Assembly: GCF_000001735.4 (NCBI RefSeq)
Contig: NC_003071.7
Span: 4,829,151 to 4,893,150, forward strand
Direction of reading: 5' to 3'
Origin: Arabidopsis thaliana
Taxonomy: Eukaryota; Streptophyta; Magnoliopsida; Brassicales; Brassicaceae
DNA length: 64,000 nucleotides
Below the pieces are notes generated by a model. It saw only the letters and a program-made list of their open reading frames with translations. It was not told the origin of the DNA and ran no database searches. Of the stretch, positions 24,506 to 36,332 are shown piece by piece (position 1 is the stretch's first letter; each line of letters begins with the position of its first letter). A program made the position numbers and the translations under genes.

Positions 24506-26131
24506 TGATAACACGGCTTTTTAGCCCGTTTTAGCTATTGTTTTCTTATGTTTCAGAGAGAATTTGGAGCCATTCTAGAGCCAATTAAGGAGAAACACCT
24601 ATTCTAGGTGCCAAGAATGTTTTAATAGTTTTGAAGCTAAAAGTATCCAAAGACGATCATTCTAGTGCTTCGGAAGTTTAGCATCCGGCCAAGGTTTTGC
24701 CGGACTCGGCATGAAGATAATTAGGTATGGATGGAAATCTAGAAGATTCAAGATTCACGTCGAAGTTGAATCGAAGCAATCCATGAAGCCGTTCAGAAGA
24801 TATGGCCCGAAGAGTGAAGACATGTCAAGAACCGGCTGTTTGGAAATAAAAAGTCCAAAACACATCCGGCCGATGAGACTTGAACTCGGGCAGCTCCGAG
24901 TGGCTCACCACCGACCATTAGGTCATTCCCAAGTCTTTCCCTTTTTGCGCCACCGCCATTAGGCTCCTTTCCTGAAGCCCACTACTCGGCCCGATCACTT
25001 ACTTATCCGGCGGAATGACGTTCTTACCCCTAAACCTAATTCTTGGGCCTCAAGTATAAATACTTGTCCTTAGCCCTAACCCTAAATGTGCCTTTATCAC
25101 CAGCGAACCCTAGCCGTCACCAAGAGCTGCCTCTTAGCCGTCGCACCTCTTGAAGCTTGAAAAACACCATCTCTCTCTTTCTCTTTCTCGTTTTCGTGTA
25201 AGACTCTTTAAGGTGGAGCTTTGCCTCTTGTATTCTACATTCAAAGAAGTAATCTCTAAACCCCTTTTAAGTTTAATTCATCTTTTAGTTATGGTTTACT
25301 CAACCCAACTTTGGATTAGCTCCTTTGCCATGAGCGACTAGATCTCTAGTTGGGTTTGAGGGGGGTTTCAAAGGGAAATTCATGGGGACCAATAGATCAA
25401 AGATCTAGGTTGGCGGTTTCTATGGCTTTGTTTGATCGTTTACACTATTTCTTCTAGTTGAGTTTATTCTTAATGCTTGTATGTCTGGAACGCCACCTAG
25501 TACTTGCCTTTAGGTATTTCATTATTTGGCACAATCTCGTTTGAATGTTTGACCTAACTCAACTGAATAAAGAACTATAACCGTTGCACGCCCGCCGAGT
25601 GATAGGGACTTATGAACTAGAATTGAATCTGAACTTAATGCCTGATCTTGTATTTTGAAACTATGTTAGCACCTACTAGCCGACAGGGCAACTGAGTACG
25701 TAATTTACTAGTGATAATAGCCGGTTTTCACCTACTAGCAGTTAGGATTAACTAGTTTTGATAGAGTTTCGTATGTTCGGGAATTTGGAAGTAAACAAAC
25801 CTAGCCATGTTATCACCTAGATTGAGATCTATATCTTATTATTGAATCGTGAACATCCGGAGAAACCCCTGATGACCTAACGCTTCTCTCTTATAGTTTA
25901 TCGTTTAGTTTAGTTAGTAGTCTCTTAGTTTAGTTATTCGTAGCATACAACAACCCCTCTCTTTTATTTTGGTCCTAGCTTCACTCTCTTTTTAAGGATT
26001 TCTCTGAACTACTTCTCTCATTGTGGATTCGATCCTAAAATACAACTCCGATATAATGTGCACTTGCAGTAGTCGTGTGGTCTTTCAGGTAAAAGTCTGA
26101 AAGCGAAATAAACGAAATAAAACACGCATCA
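24506..26131 (+). mobile_element. Solo LTR (gypsy) with 5-bp target duplication GCTCT
   Basis: The unit starts TGATAACACGG and ends ACACGCATCA, giving TGAT/ATCA ends. GCTCT stands directly outside both ends (24501-24505 and 26132-26136). Its length of 1626 bp suits an Athila-type LTR. No internal region remains, so it is the product of LTR-LTR recombination after insertion into the LTR of another element. Confidence 0.85.
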
Positions 26132-26366
26132 GCTCTTAAGTTCTTATTTTTGTGGTTTGAATCCTGATTTAGGATTGTTACTAGAAACCCACCATCATTA
26201 TAATCTGGCTTGACTTAGTTGCTTCTATACACATCTTGATTGCTAGCAATAACAATGGACTGGATTGGCACCCCTTATAGCTGCATTGATATGTTAGTGT
26301 TTAAGGGGAATTGAACTGAACCACACTTCAGCACATAAGTAGGCCTGAAAAACCTATTTATTAATT

Positions 26367-26379
26367 TGGCGCCGTTGCC
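26367..26379 (+). other. Retroelement primer-binding site
   Basis: TGGCGCCGTTGCC is the conserved primer-binding site that follows the left LTR in Athila-lineage elements. It sits 140 bp upstream of the gag start of the truncated element. Confidence 0.75.
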
Positions 26380-27337
26380 AATTCATTGTTGGATTGTTAC
26401 ATTCAAGATATCAGAAAAGTTAAGATCAACTTCTTTTACATTACTCAAGTTACTAACTCATCTTTTCGTCTGCTTGTTTTTGTGGTATAGGTACTAATCT
26501 TTGTAAATGCAAACTCGGTCCAAAGGTTCTGCACACCTACTACCTTTTAAAGATAGAATAGACAGAATAGCTCGTGAGTTACAAGAAACCAAAGCAAAGG
26601 CAGCTTGTGATCAGCAAAGACCAGCTGCTATGGATCAACAGAACAGACCAGTTGATGTTTAAGATCCACCTAATGTTGAACAACCAAGAAACATTGGCGC
26701 TGGTGATGTCCCAAGAAATCATCACCAAATACAAGGGATAGTGCCACCACCAGTTCAGAACAACAACTTTGAAATCAAGAGTGGTCTCATCTCCAAGATC
26801 CAAGAAAACAAATTCCATGGTTTGCCTATGGAAGATCTCCTCGACCATCTTGACAGCTTTGATAGGCCATGTGGCCTTACCAAGATCAATGGAGTCACTG
26901 AAGATATGTTTAAGCTCACACTATTTCCTTTCTCCTTGGGAGATAAGGCACACCACTGGGAGAAGACTCTGCCCTAGACTCCATCAACTCATGGGATGAT
27001 TGTAAGAAAGCTTTTCTTGCCAAGTTCTTCTCTAATGCTCACACAGCTAGATTGAGGAACGAGATCTCAGGCTTCACACAGAAAAACAATGAAACTTTCT
27101 GTGAAGCTTGGGAGAGGTTTAAAAGCTACACCACTAAGTGCCCCCATCACGGTTTCAAGAAAGCTTCATCATTGAGCACACTCTACAGAGGAGCTTTACC
27201 AAAGATCAGAATGCTACTAGACACTGCCTCGAATGGAAACTTCCTGAACAAGAATGTCGCAGAAGGATGAGAGTTAGTCAAAAATCTAGCACAATCTGAT
27301 GGGTGCTACAATGAAGACTTTGATCGCTCAGTGAGAT

Positions 27338-28390
27338 GACTGAGATGACTGATAAATGCAAATGTAAGGGACATACCTTCTTGTAGAAGAAGCTCGGTAT
27401 GGTTCCTGCTTCCTGGCGTTTTTTGTTGCTTCTCTTTGTCGTACCCACCAAATATCTCAAACAAATCCATCAACGACCTCTGAAAATACCCTTTTACATT
27501 CGATCCTTTCCTGCTATGACATCTTTATACTTAGAATCTGACACATTTGTTAATGAAAACTGTAAAATTTTTTACTATTACCTGATTGAATGAAGCACTG
27601 CTTCAATGTATGAGGTTAGATACTTCACCCTCGTTGTGTCTTCAAGAGATGAGCTGTGCATAGTCATTTGACGTGTATATGAAGAATCAATCACCACACA
27701 GAGAGAGAGCTTAAAATACATGGAGAAGAAGCAAAGTAAAGTCTAACGAGAGGAAGAGAGAGAGAGAAAGAGACCATTCTCTAGGATGTAGACATGAGGA
27801 TTTCCACAAAATTCTTCAACATACAAAAGTATTTGTCGCAGACTCCATGGTGAACACTCGAGCAACTGTAACACTTGCAATCATTTAGTTTTAACCCTTG
27901 AAAACCCAAAAAGGCTAAAATAAGAAACAATGAATGAAAAGACAATCTAAAATAGGTGAAAGAAAACATATTAAAGCCCTTTTATGAGCTAAAACCACAA
28001 TACATTACAATGTCTATGTAGGATCAAAAGTCTCTTTGATAAGGGGAGTCTGCGCCATTGTTTCATTAATTGTTTCAAGCAACATAGTGAAAAAATCAAG
28101 TGATCATCAAACAAAACAAAAATTGCATAGATTCATAGATAGTAGAATTCTCAATTGCAATTTCTACAATCAAACTGTAAAAAAAATTGCATTGATTCAT
28201 AGATTCTATTTGATATTTCTACAACCAAACTCTATAAATTAATTCTCCAAAACCTGCAATCTATAACTAAGACAAACCAAACCTGACAATTAATTTATCA
28301 AATATTCCTTACGGCATAACCAACTTAACAATAACAACAATGATAATTATTAACTTATCTTTTAGACCAAGTTTTGAGGATTTACTTACC
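27338..28390. other. Unassigned DNA with a possible minus-strand exon
   Basis: A minus-strand open segment at about 27375-27480 reads RSLMDLFEIFGGYDKEKQKT and could be an exon (an AG lies just upstream), but I cannot name it. The rest is AT-rich. A short GAGATGACT duplication marks the junction with the Athila fragment near 27337. Confidence 0.3.
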
Positions 28391-28391
28391 A

Positions 28392-28690
28392 AAGTTTCCA
28401 AGGTAATGATCTTTATTCCCGGTAACACGGCCAATCCATGCTTGCCAAAGTCCTTTTTGATGATCTTGGCACACATTGGTATATAAGCTCCTGTAGAGAA
28501 ACCGCTACTCTTCATGTATTAGATCGAGTTTTACCTCTAGTTACTATCAAAGACACATATTTAGACTATTAATTAGATTCTGTAAAGTTCTTGCATTTGG
28601 ACTTACCTCCTGAAGGAGGCAATGAACTCTTGTTTGGTCATGTGCTTCATTTCCTCCAATTCTTTCCAGTAATTGGTAATCTAAAAACGC
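28392..28690 (-). pseudogene. AP2-domain transcription factor relic (AINTEGUMENTA/WRI-like)
   Basis: One exon-like piece ends ELEEMKHMTKQEFIASFRR followed by a GTAAG donor (about 28686-28606). The next (about 28503-28392) starts SSGFS and continues in a shifted frame as [22 protein letters not shown]2 proteins of the ANT/WRI group carry 'LEEM..(M/V)T(K/R)QEF(I/V)ASLRR', 'KSSGFSRG' and 'HQ.GRWQARIGRV.GNK(D/Y)LYLG' at this intron position. A one-base frame change and altered conserved residues show that it is dead. Nothing resembling the rest of such a gene is seen nearby, so it is a captured or translocated scrap. Confidence 0.6.
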
Positions 28691-28743
28691 ATTGGAATGG
28701 ATTAGTAAAGAGTTGTATAAATTAACCACAAACGGATAAAATC

Positions 28744-29042
28744 ATAAGAGGATTCGAAAGAGTGATAGAAGAGCCACACATGGCCAAGAAAAACAACACC
28801 ACTCCCATCTGCAAAACATCATCGCTTCTTCATTAAGGTCAAGGAAAAAGAGAAAACGATGGAGAGAAAGGGAGAAGAAGAAGACTTACCTTGAGGGTGG
28901 TGGATGGATCGCCAGAGAAGAGAGCTCTGAGTTGTTGATGCAGTGACTCATTGAGGTAAGGCATGATGAGTCTGAGCATCCTCTTTACATCTTCCTCTCT
29001 AACTCCAACCACTTTATGTCTCTCCTTCTTCACCATTTCCAT
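28744..29042 (-). pseudogene. Unidentified gene fragment, possibly reticulon-like
   Basis: One open piece reads EEDVKRMLRLIMPYLNESLH and then LRALFSGDPSTTLK before a GTAAG donor. A following piece at 28812 reads MGVVLFFLAMCGSSITL, a hydrophobic stretch. 'LF.G.P..TLK' followed by a hydrophobic segment recalls the start of reticulon-type membrane domains, but the match is weak. It shares orientation with the AP2 relic downstream and with an open frame at 29648-29940 (YGSFLGGIISWDLIIGKEGA) that I cannot identify. Together they look like exons of unrelated or poorly conserved genes. Confidence 0.3.
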
Positions 29043-30336
29043 GCGTCCATTATTATATACCTTACAACCCCAATCACAAAAACAACATGCAAAGATATGT
29101 AAAGAGAAAGATAGTGGAATTGGGTCATCGTATCACACCTGTTGATCATTGATTTTTATACAAACATGATGCCCAAATAGGTGAGTCTCATGTACGCTAC
29201 CACCGATATGAAGTTGTGCATATACATTCACTTTTTAGTTCTACTACTTAGAAACTAACCGTGTTATCTCTTTAATCAGTTGAGAAAAAAACCTGAAATT
29301 GAGATGATTGGCGTAGGAAGAAGAGATTATTAGGAATGATCCGAATCCTAACACCACGTTGACCTTGATACATCTCTCCACAATACCAGATCCACTGGCC
29401 ATTTCATTTCATTCAATATAGTTTTCATAGCAAATTTTTTGTAGATGGAATAATGCAGAATAAATTATTAAAAAATGTTTCTGCAATTTCTGGGGCTGAG
29501 TAGAGTTGTCTTGTTACTCTGCAGATCTATCTGGAAACAGTCTTAAAGAGTTAGTGAAAAAAAAAAAATTCTCGAATCATTTCTAGAAAAAGAAGAATTT
29601 ACATTACCTGGATTGCAGACTATTATGAACTCTTCCATAGAAACTCCTTATTCAAAGTTTGATAACCACTCACCAAAAAGCCTGAACAAAATCAGACAAC
29701 AGTAACACCAAATAAATAAGTACACTCGCATCTCACAACTAATTCGATTAAGAACGAACACAATAAGAAGAAAAAGGAACAAACTTGCAGATTGAGGCTT
29801 TAACCCAAAAATTTTCCGGCACACGGATTTAATCGAAGCTGCTCCTTCCTTCCCGATTATGAGATCCCAAGATATTATTCCACCCAAGAAACTACCATAT
29901 GCATCAACCTTTTTTGTAAAATTTTCATCGCTCTTCGCTGATTGAGTTTGAAAAGGGAGGCTGAAAAAAAAATGAAAATGAAATGAGAGGCTAGGTTTTT
30001 ACTTTTTAGTCGTTCTTTAACAAAACATTTGACCTAATGGAGGAGGATCCGCGTGTTTTTTTTTAAAACCGGGTCAAAGTCATTTTCATGTATCAATGGC
30101 CAGGAATTAAATTGTCAAGATCCGAATAAACAGTTAACGGGTCACTAATATCCGCGTGTTTCTAAACGGTTTTTTTTCATGACATAAAATTTTTATCCCT
30201 ATGGCAAACTTGTTATTTCAGCGAAATTCATGCCTACCTCATTAAACGTACGTCTAAAATAATAGAGTAGATATATATAATATTAAGAACAAAGCTTATA
30301 TATATATATATGTTTTGTTCTTAAAATTATATATAT
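29043..30336. other. Intergenic or captured DNA, AT-rich
   Basis: Apart from the open segment near 29648-29940 mentioned above, I see only AT-rich sequence and a possible small minus-strand exon at about 29400-29290 (MASGSGIVERCIKVNVVLGF). None can be assigned. Confidence 0.3.
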
Positions 30337-30338
30337 AT
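30271..30338. repeat. AT-rich inverted repeat able to form a hairpin
   Basis: The left arm ATATATATAATATTAAGAAC (30271-30290) pairs with a right arm that contains GTTCTTAAAATTATATATAT (30318-30337), around a TA-rich loop. Confidence 0.6.
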
Positions 30339-30659
30339 GTTTCTAAAACGTGCTAGGCCTTCTTTAAAAATAAGAGAAAGTTCTGGCCTAAATCTCCAAA
30401 TCTTCTTAACTTCATTAAAACGCGTCTTTGAACTGCTGTTAGGTATTGGTGTCGATAGACACCTACACGGTTTTTGGTCTGAGGATTGCTTCTGCAGCAT
30501 AAATTCTCTATTTTGCACCACAATGCTCCATAAGCTCCAAATATATCCCAAACATGTAAAAACCTAAAAACGACTACAAAAGACTAAAGAAATAACAAAT
30601 AGACTCTAATACCTATCCTAAATCATACTTTAAAACCGGTAAAACTAGGGATATATCAG
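30337..30659 (-). mobile_element. Gypsy LTR scrap
   Basis: The segment ends GGGATATATCA at 30659, the inverse of a TGATATATCCC LTR start. It contains a single GTGTCGATAGACACC palindrome at about 30450 and the AAAACCTAAAAACGACTACA type of sequence seen beside the palindromes in the other inverted LTR. It is a short, old fragment. Confidence 0.55.
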
Positions 30660-30837
30660 TTTTGAATCGTGCCATCGTCGGGTCTTGTTAACGTTGTTAC
30701 TTGATCGCCACGTAGTGCGAAGGGTTTGAGAGACGGGGCTAGCTACCCTGGCCGAGTTTTCAACACGACGGTGTAGCATTTTGGTAGTGATGCTACGGTT
30801 ACGTACCTTTGTGGTGGTAACGCATGAGATCACGGGA

Positions 30838-31250
30838 GTGTGTTTTTGGTGTGGGTGTTTGAAGGCAGCATATCGGGCCATATAACATTTAATAAGATTG
30901 GAGTCTTAAGTGAATTTGCATGGTTTTGTAGTTGCTTCGGCGAACTACCTTTTGTTGTTATTCTCTGATGCGTGCTTTGTTTTAGAATTACCTTTGGCAA
31001 ACTACCTTTTGTGCTTTGTGTTAGAAACTAATATCTATTGCAAGGAATCCCGAGCTACCTTAGTAATCTTAGATTACTCATGATTCTACTTGTTTTGCAG
31101 GAAACCCATTGAGGGGAATAGAGGGCGTGGTGGACGATAGGAAACCTGGAGTAGATTTGTGCCTTTTGTAAAACAAATATGTTTACCATGGTTTTGGGCA
31201 CTAGGCATTGGCCATAAGAACTTTATAAATGTTTTGGTAACATGTTGTAA
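30838..31250. repeat. Dispersed repeat, copy 2 (partner at 8742-9148)
   Basis: It matches the copy at 8742 in the same orientation over about 400 bp, with substitutions and one extra short tract around 30990-31020. Its flanks differ from those of the other copy. Confidence 0.8.
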
Positions 31251-32099
31251 AATACTTCTACTTCAGAAATAAATCGGGTATTGTACAAAATTACGAGTAA
31301 CGACTGATAGTGACTTAGTCCGAGTCGGCACAACACTTGAATATCGTAAGGGTTGACAAACCTAAACGATATACTTAGTGGGAGAGTGGTCATCAATATG
31401 CCGGCTAAGGATTGAGATTGGTTCCTGAACCTCGACTAAATGTTGATGATTAATCTCATTGTGGCGTCTTCGGCCCCCCCGTGACTTGTCTGGTCATAGA
31501 GCGACTCGGGGGACGTTACAGACAATGTGTGTTCTTTCGTCACATATGGAGAAGGCTACGATTTTGAAACCTAAAACCAAAAAAAAAAATCTAGGTTTAA
31601 CGAAAATTGTGTTCATTAAGATAAGGCCGAAACATGAAGAGATATGATTTAACATGAACAGAGAAGATGTACTTGCATATCATCTTTATATATATATATA
31701 TACATCTCATAACAAGCATGAAATTGTTATCAAACACCAAATTAAGAAAAACAAAACAGAGGGTAAACGACTTCTTACACAATCTAGCAAAATGGATGAA
31801 TGCTTCAATTCCTTTGTTGATTTCAAAAAAGAAAGAAATAATTAACCTTCTAGGTATTAATTATTTAGGAATGTGCAAAGAAACATAAACAGAGAAAATT
31901 AAACGAATCATATCAAAGGGAGAGAAAGAGTCGTACCTAAGCACTGGATTAGAAGAAGTTTAGAACCCTAAAAGTCACATAGAAGGAGTTAAATAAACAA
32001 CGTAACCGTCGTGTCAATATGGGAGAGTAGGGTATGGTTTACAAATGAAGTGACACTAATTAAGCCCTACCTCACGAGAAAATCGTCTGGCCAGTCCCT
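31251..32099. other. Unassigned DNA, TA microsatellite
   Basis: A TATATATATATA run lies near 31688-31702. The rest holds no recognisable gene; the right part leads into element A. Confidence 0.4.
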
Positions 32100-32505
32100 T
32101 TTTGTTCAAAAGGAAGCCAATAAATCCTCCTGAAAAACAGAAATAATTTTTGTTTTAATTTAAATCGAAATATATGGATATTACTAGTATATCCCCATCT
32201 GAACCTAATTATTATCCCTAAAACCATGGTTCCTTTCCGAACCGGAGCACCCGAACCACCTTTACTTTTTATTTGAAAATAAAAAAACTTAAACCCTAAT
32301 ATTTCCAGAGATTTCTGATCGAAATCATTTTTCATTATAACCGTTATCGATTTTTCTCCCCTTTCTCCTTAGTAACCGGTGAAATTAACCGCATTCCCTA
32401 TTTTCTTTAAATTCAATCGATCGTTCTTCTCCATTACTTGAATTCCCATTACTTCCGTTCTATTTCCGATTCGAAACCAAGCACTCTCAGATTTCAGTCG
32501 GAGTG

Positions 32506-35296
32506 ATGCCACTTAAAACGCGTGGAGGAGGTGAAGGGAAAAGAAAGAGAGAAGCGCCGGCGAAGAAGGAGAAAGATAAGGTGCCAGTGAAGAAAGAGAA
32601 AGTTAAGGCGCCAGCGAAGAAAGAGAAAGAGAAGATGCTGGCAAAGAAAGTGAAAGTTAAGGCGCCGGCAAAGAAAGAGAAAGAGAAAGTGCCGGCTGAG
32701 GAGCAGTCGCCGGCTCAAACGACTGCAATGGCGATGGACGCTACGGCTCCAACGACAGCGACAGACGCTACGGCTCCAACGACGGCTCCAATGACGGAGA
32801 GCCCGATGCTTGAGGATGCTACGTTTTATGATACTCTGAAGCAAATTCACGCTGAAGAAATTCAAAAGAATATGCAAATTGATGAGGTGGAGGATGAGAA
32901 TGAAAAAGAAGAAGCAAGTGAAGAAGAAGAATCAAGGAGTAGTAGCCAAACCTTGGGCTCCGATTCCGATTCAGAGGAGGCGGAGACAAACGAGGAACTC
33001 GCATGTGCTAATCCCGTGGAAGAGGAGGAGAGACAAGATGACGGCCTAACCGCCGTTATCGAGGAGGAGGAGGAGAGTAGCTCCACGAGCGACAAGGACG
33101 TCAATGTGGAAAAATCTGTGGAGGATAAGGGAGACGAGGACGAGAGAGACGAGGACGTGATAGTGGAAAAACCCGTGGAGGAGAGGACCATAGAAGAGGA
33201 CATCGCAAATGTGGTAAGTATTCCATTTCGTAATACCGCTTTAATTGGGTAATAATGCAATTGTGAAATGTAGACAGTACTAGTAACATTGGGAAATGCA
33301 TTGTTGATATTTAGGTAATATTGGTGGATGTTGGGTAATACTTTAGAGTAATACTACAATTGTGATTTATCGATAGTTAGTACTAGTAACTTTGAGAAAT
33401 ACTACATAGTTAAATAGGAGGATCTGTGTAATACTGGTAATTTCGGAGAATACTTCTGAGAAATACAGAGTAATACTGTGGCAGTAAGATTTACAATTGA
33501 GTGATATATGAATAGGAGGATCTGTGTAATACTGGTAATTACGGGAAATACTTTTGAGAAATACAGAGTAATACTATGGCAGTACTATTTACAATGAGTG
33601 ATATATGAATAGTAGGATCTATGTAATACTAGTAATTTCAGGGAATACTTCTGAGAAATACAGAGTAATACTATTGCAGTACTATTTACAATTGAGTAAT
33701 ATAGGAATGAATGTTTGTTTCTTTCAGGATATGGAGGAAGCGTTGGCAATGCAACCACTCGGTGTGTACTTCACGGCGTCGGAATATACCAAGAAGATAA
33801 AGTTAGCGACGAGGTGTTATATCTCGGAAGTGTTGAAGACCTACGCTGACTTGAAACATGCTCTAACGGATAGCGAGAAGAATTATTTTAAGGAGCATCC
33901 GAGTTTCAAGCACATCTACCATTTGTCATCCGGATATACCCACAAGTTAATAGGGATGTGGATGCTTTTTTTCGAACGGCATCTATTGAGAAGAAGAAGG
34001 AGGTGGTTCGTTGTTAATGGAGTTCCCATCCGCTATGGTATTAGGGAGCATGCTTTGATGTCTGGTTTTAACTGCAAGGCCTATTCAGCTAATTATCAGA
34101 AGCTGGTAGTATGAACTTCGCCAACAGGTACTTCAAAATCGGGGTAATTACACGTGAAGACGTGAGAACCAAGCTAATGGAGATGGAACCGGCTAGATCT
34201 AAGAATAGGTTGCGGATGGCGGTCCTCTATTTTTAACAAGCATCATTCCCGTGCCTACTAAGACCGGGGAAAGGGCTAGTCCAATTGATGATTCTGTGTT
34301 GGGACTGCTAGTGATCTTACGTTTTGTAAGACATTTCCATGGGGGAGATATTCTTTTGAGTACATGTTAAAATCGATCTCACACACATTGAATCATTTTA
34401 ACGATGTCGTCCCGAACACTCAGTCACCATGGCCTGTTCCCGGATTCAGTGTGCCGCTTGAGGTAAGGAAATCACATGTTTTATCATTGTTACATTTTCG
34501 TAATTCAAGCTAACAATTAAATTTGCATGTATTTTGTGTAGTTTTTAGCATTTGAGGCCATTCCATCATTTAGGGAAGATTCATAGAAGAAAAAGAGGGT
34601 GTAGATGCCGGTTGTCCAAGGATGTGCAAGGTGAATTTCAAGAGGACCGAGATGAAAGGGTTTACCCTTGAGCAAATCAACCATGTACTGGGAACAACTG
34701 AGGTTGGTATTTCCTATTATTCCTTGAGCAAATATGATTTTATTTATTTCTAATATTTATTGTTTATTATTTCCATAGGTCATTGAGAGTATAATTAAAG
34801 AGAATGATGAAAAAGTACCTCTTTTGGCTCAAATCACCGGAGAAGAGGATGATGTTGATAAGCACGATGTCATTGTTGATAGTTGGATGAAGCGTCTTGG
34901 TCAATGGCGTGAAATTAGATTTGAGGAGGTGTACAACGAGGATGTGCAGGCACGAATGGAAGCCCCAAATGAAGAGGAAGTTCCCACAGCTGTTGGACCG
35001 GGAGACCCGATGTTAGTTGATGTAATGGAGAAGCTTCATGCCATCAATGACAAGCTGAATGAAGCTTTGTTGGCGCTTATGGAAATGGAGGAAAAACAAG
35101 CAACTTTCAAAACATTTATGGATGAGATGAAAGCCAAGGTAAATTTGGGTGATACCGGATATACTGTACCATAATTGGTAATATCGCGTAATACCAGGGT
35201 TTAACTAAATTAACAATGCAGATGTCTCAGAACCCACCAGATGAGGAGGATGCAACAACCAAGGACAAGCTGGCTGCTCCTGTTGTACCCAAATGA
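32506..35296 (+). pseudogene. DUF1985 gene of element A (VANC-like)
   Basis: The ATG at 32506 opens exon 1 (to 33213, GTAAG donor). It has a lysine-rich N-terminus with repeated 'APAKKEKEK', then a long acidic region. Exon 2 starts at 33728 after CTTTCAG and encodes the DUF1985 domain, with YTHKLIGMWMLFFERHL, RRWFVVNGVPIRYGIREHAL and, in a shifted frame, NRYFKIGVITREDVRTKLME and SFEYMLKSISHTLNHF. Later exons carry a helical C-terminus (VMEKLHAINDKLNEALLAL) and end at TGA 35294. DUF1985 is the shared domain of VANDAL VANC proteins and of MULE-borne Ulp1 proteins. VANC proteins act in the nucleus and remove DNA methylation from their own family. There is no Ulp1 catalytic domain here, as expected for VANC. 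A frame break near 34100 inside DUF1985 marks it as dead. Intron 1 alone holds seven motif copies. Confidence 0.7.
33214..33727. promoter_or_regulatory. Cluster of (C/T)AGTATTA(C/T) motifs in intron 1
   Basis: Seven exact copies of the inverse form (A/G)TAATACT(A/G) occur in this 514-bp intron (for example 33428-33436), mostly in repeated contexts GAGTAATACT and GTGTAATACTGGTAAT. Further exact copies lie near 35621, 36046, 36058, 37044, 37112, 37144, 37166, 39620, 39661 and 39739. Only one (38748) is inside a coding exon. If this element is VANDAL21-like, these are expected binding sites of its VANC protein. Confidence 0.65.
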
Positions 35297-35756
35297 GTGA
35301 CCCGTTCAACCCGTGCAAGCTCTAGTAACGTGTGAAAACTATTCGTGTAACTTCTCCGGATTTGTATTTTGATTTCTTGTACTTTGACTTTGTTTTCAGA
35401 TTTCGCAAGTACTCGTAAAACGATGTTTGGATTTAATTAATGTATTAGGATGTTTTATGATATTTATTCTTACTGAAATACGGGAAATACCTCGTGCTAC
35501 TACTACTAAGATATTGAATTTTACTGAAATACGGGAAATACCTCGGGCTACTACGACTAAGAGATATACTGGAAATACAACAGGCTACTACGACTAAGAG
35601 ATATACTGGAAATATAACAACCATAGTATTACCAATCATAGAGAAGTCTTACAATCGAAGGGAAAGTCTTACAAAGCATACGGAAAGTCTTACAAAGCAT
35701 AGGGAAAGTCTTACAAGGAAATTAACAATAAGATTAAGGAACAATAGGTTAACACA

Positions 35757-36332
35757 TTACTTCTTTGGAACCATAGGATTACGGAATACCACTTTGCTCA
35801 CGTTCACAATCTCTGCACGGTGGGCTTTTAATCCTTTTTGCATTTCTTCTATGAGATACTCATGACTTAGAACTTTCTTCCGATTGTAATCAACACTCTC
35901 CCTTAAGCTACTCACCTCTTCTTCCATAGCCTCATCCCAAAGTTTACGGATGTGCATTAAATCATTTCTATCATCCTACAAAGTACCAAATATTTATGAA
36001 AAATAGATCTAGATCTACAAAAACTAGAAAAACTTGTGCAGTATTACTTGTTCTAGGCAGTATTACCAAAACGGAAAATACTTTGAAATACCAAATAGAT
36101 CTAGATCTAGATCTACAAAAACTAGAAAAACTTGTGCTCTACATCAACATACCTTAAACTTCTCGCATTAATAGTTTCTCTTTTCATCCTTTCAAGTGTC
36201 GACAATGCTACCACCACATGGACAAAACTTAGGAATCCCTTCCATCATCGCAACCTTTTCCATTTGCTCAATGGCTCTCTTGGCCGCTTTCAAATCATCG
36301 TAGTAGGGGTCTCTCTCACACTCTCTATCCAT
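35757..36332 (-). pseudogene. GRF-type zinc finger / coiled-coil gene of element A (VANB-like)
   Basis: The ATG at 36332 opens exon 1 (to 36153) with MDRECERDPYYDDLKAAKRA and then GIPKFCPCGGSIVD, the start of a GRF zinc finger (GIP..C.CG..(I/V)). The frame continues through TGA as KDEKRNY, another stop and CEKFK, where the family has 'GRRYF.C'. Two in-frame stops therefore sit in the finger. After an intron with two VANC-type motifs, exon 2 (35975-35757) gives a helix-forming tail, EEEVSSLRESVDYNRKKVLS, ending at TAA. Small GRF-finger/coiled-coil proteins of this kind are common plant transposon companions, and VANDAL elements carry one beside the transposase. Its biochemical role is not known to me. 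Confidence 0.55.

Larger units (their letters stand above)
23008..27337 (+). mobile_element. Truncated Athila-lineage element with solo LTR inserted in its LTR
   Basis: An LTR-like region starts TGTGTTAACAC at about 23008, is interrupted at 24506-26131 by a solo LTR, and continues to about 26366. There TGGCGCCGTTGCC (26367-26379) is the primer-binding site typical of Athila. A gag region starts with ATGCAAACTCGGTCC at 26507 and shows Athila gag landmarks to about 27337, where the element ends without pol or a right LTR. It is a broken, truncated fossil. Its left end lies inside the gag region of the inverted element, so it inserted after that one. Confidence 0.8.

Noticed and set aside
32862-33260. 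Serine-rich minus-strand frame
   Set aside because: It is the complement of the acidic region of the VANC-like gene (GAG/GAT codons read backwards).
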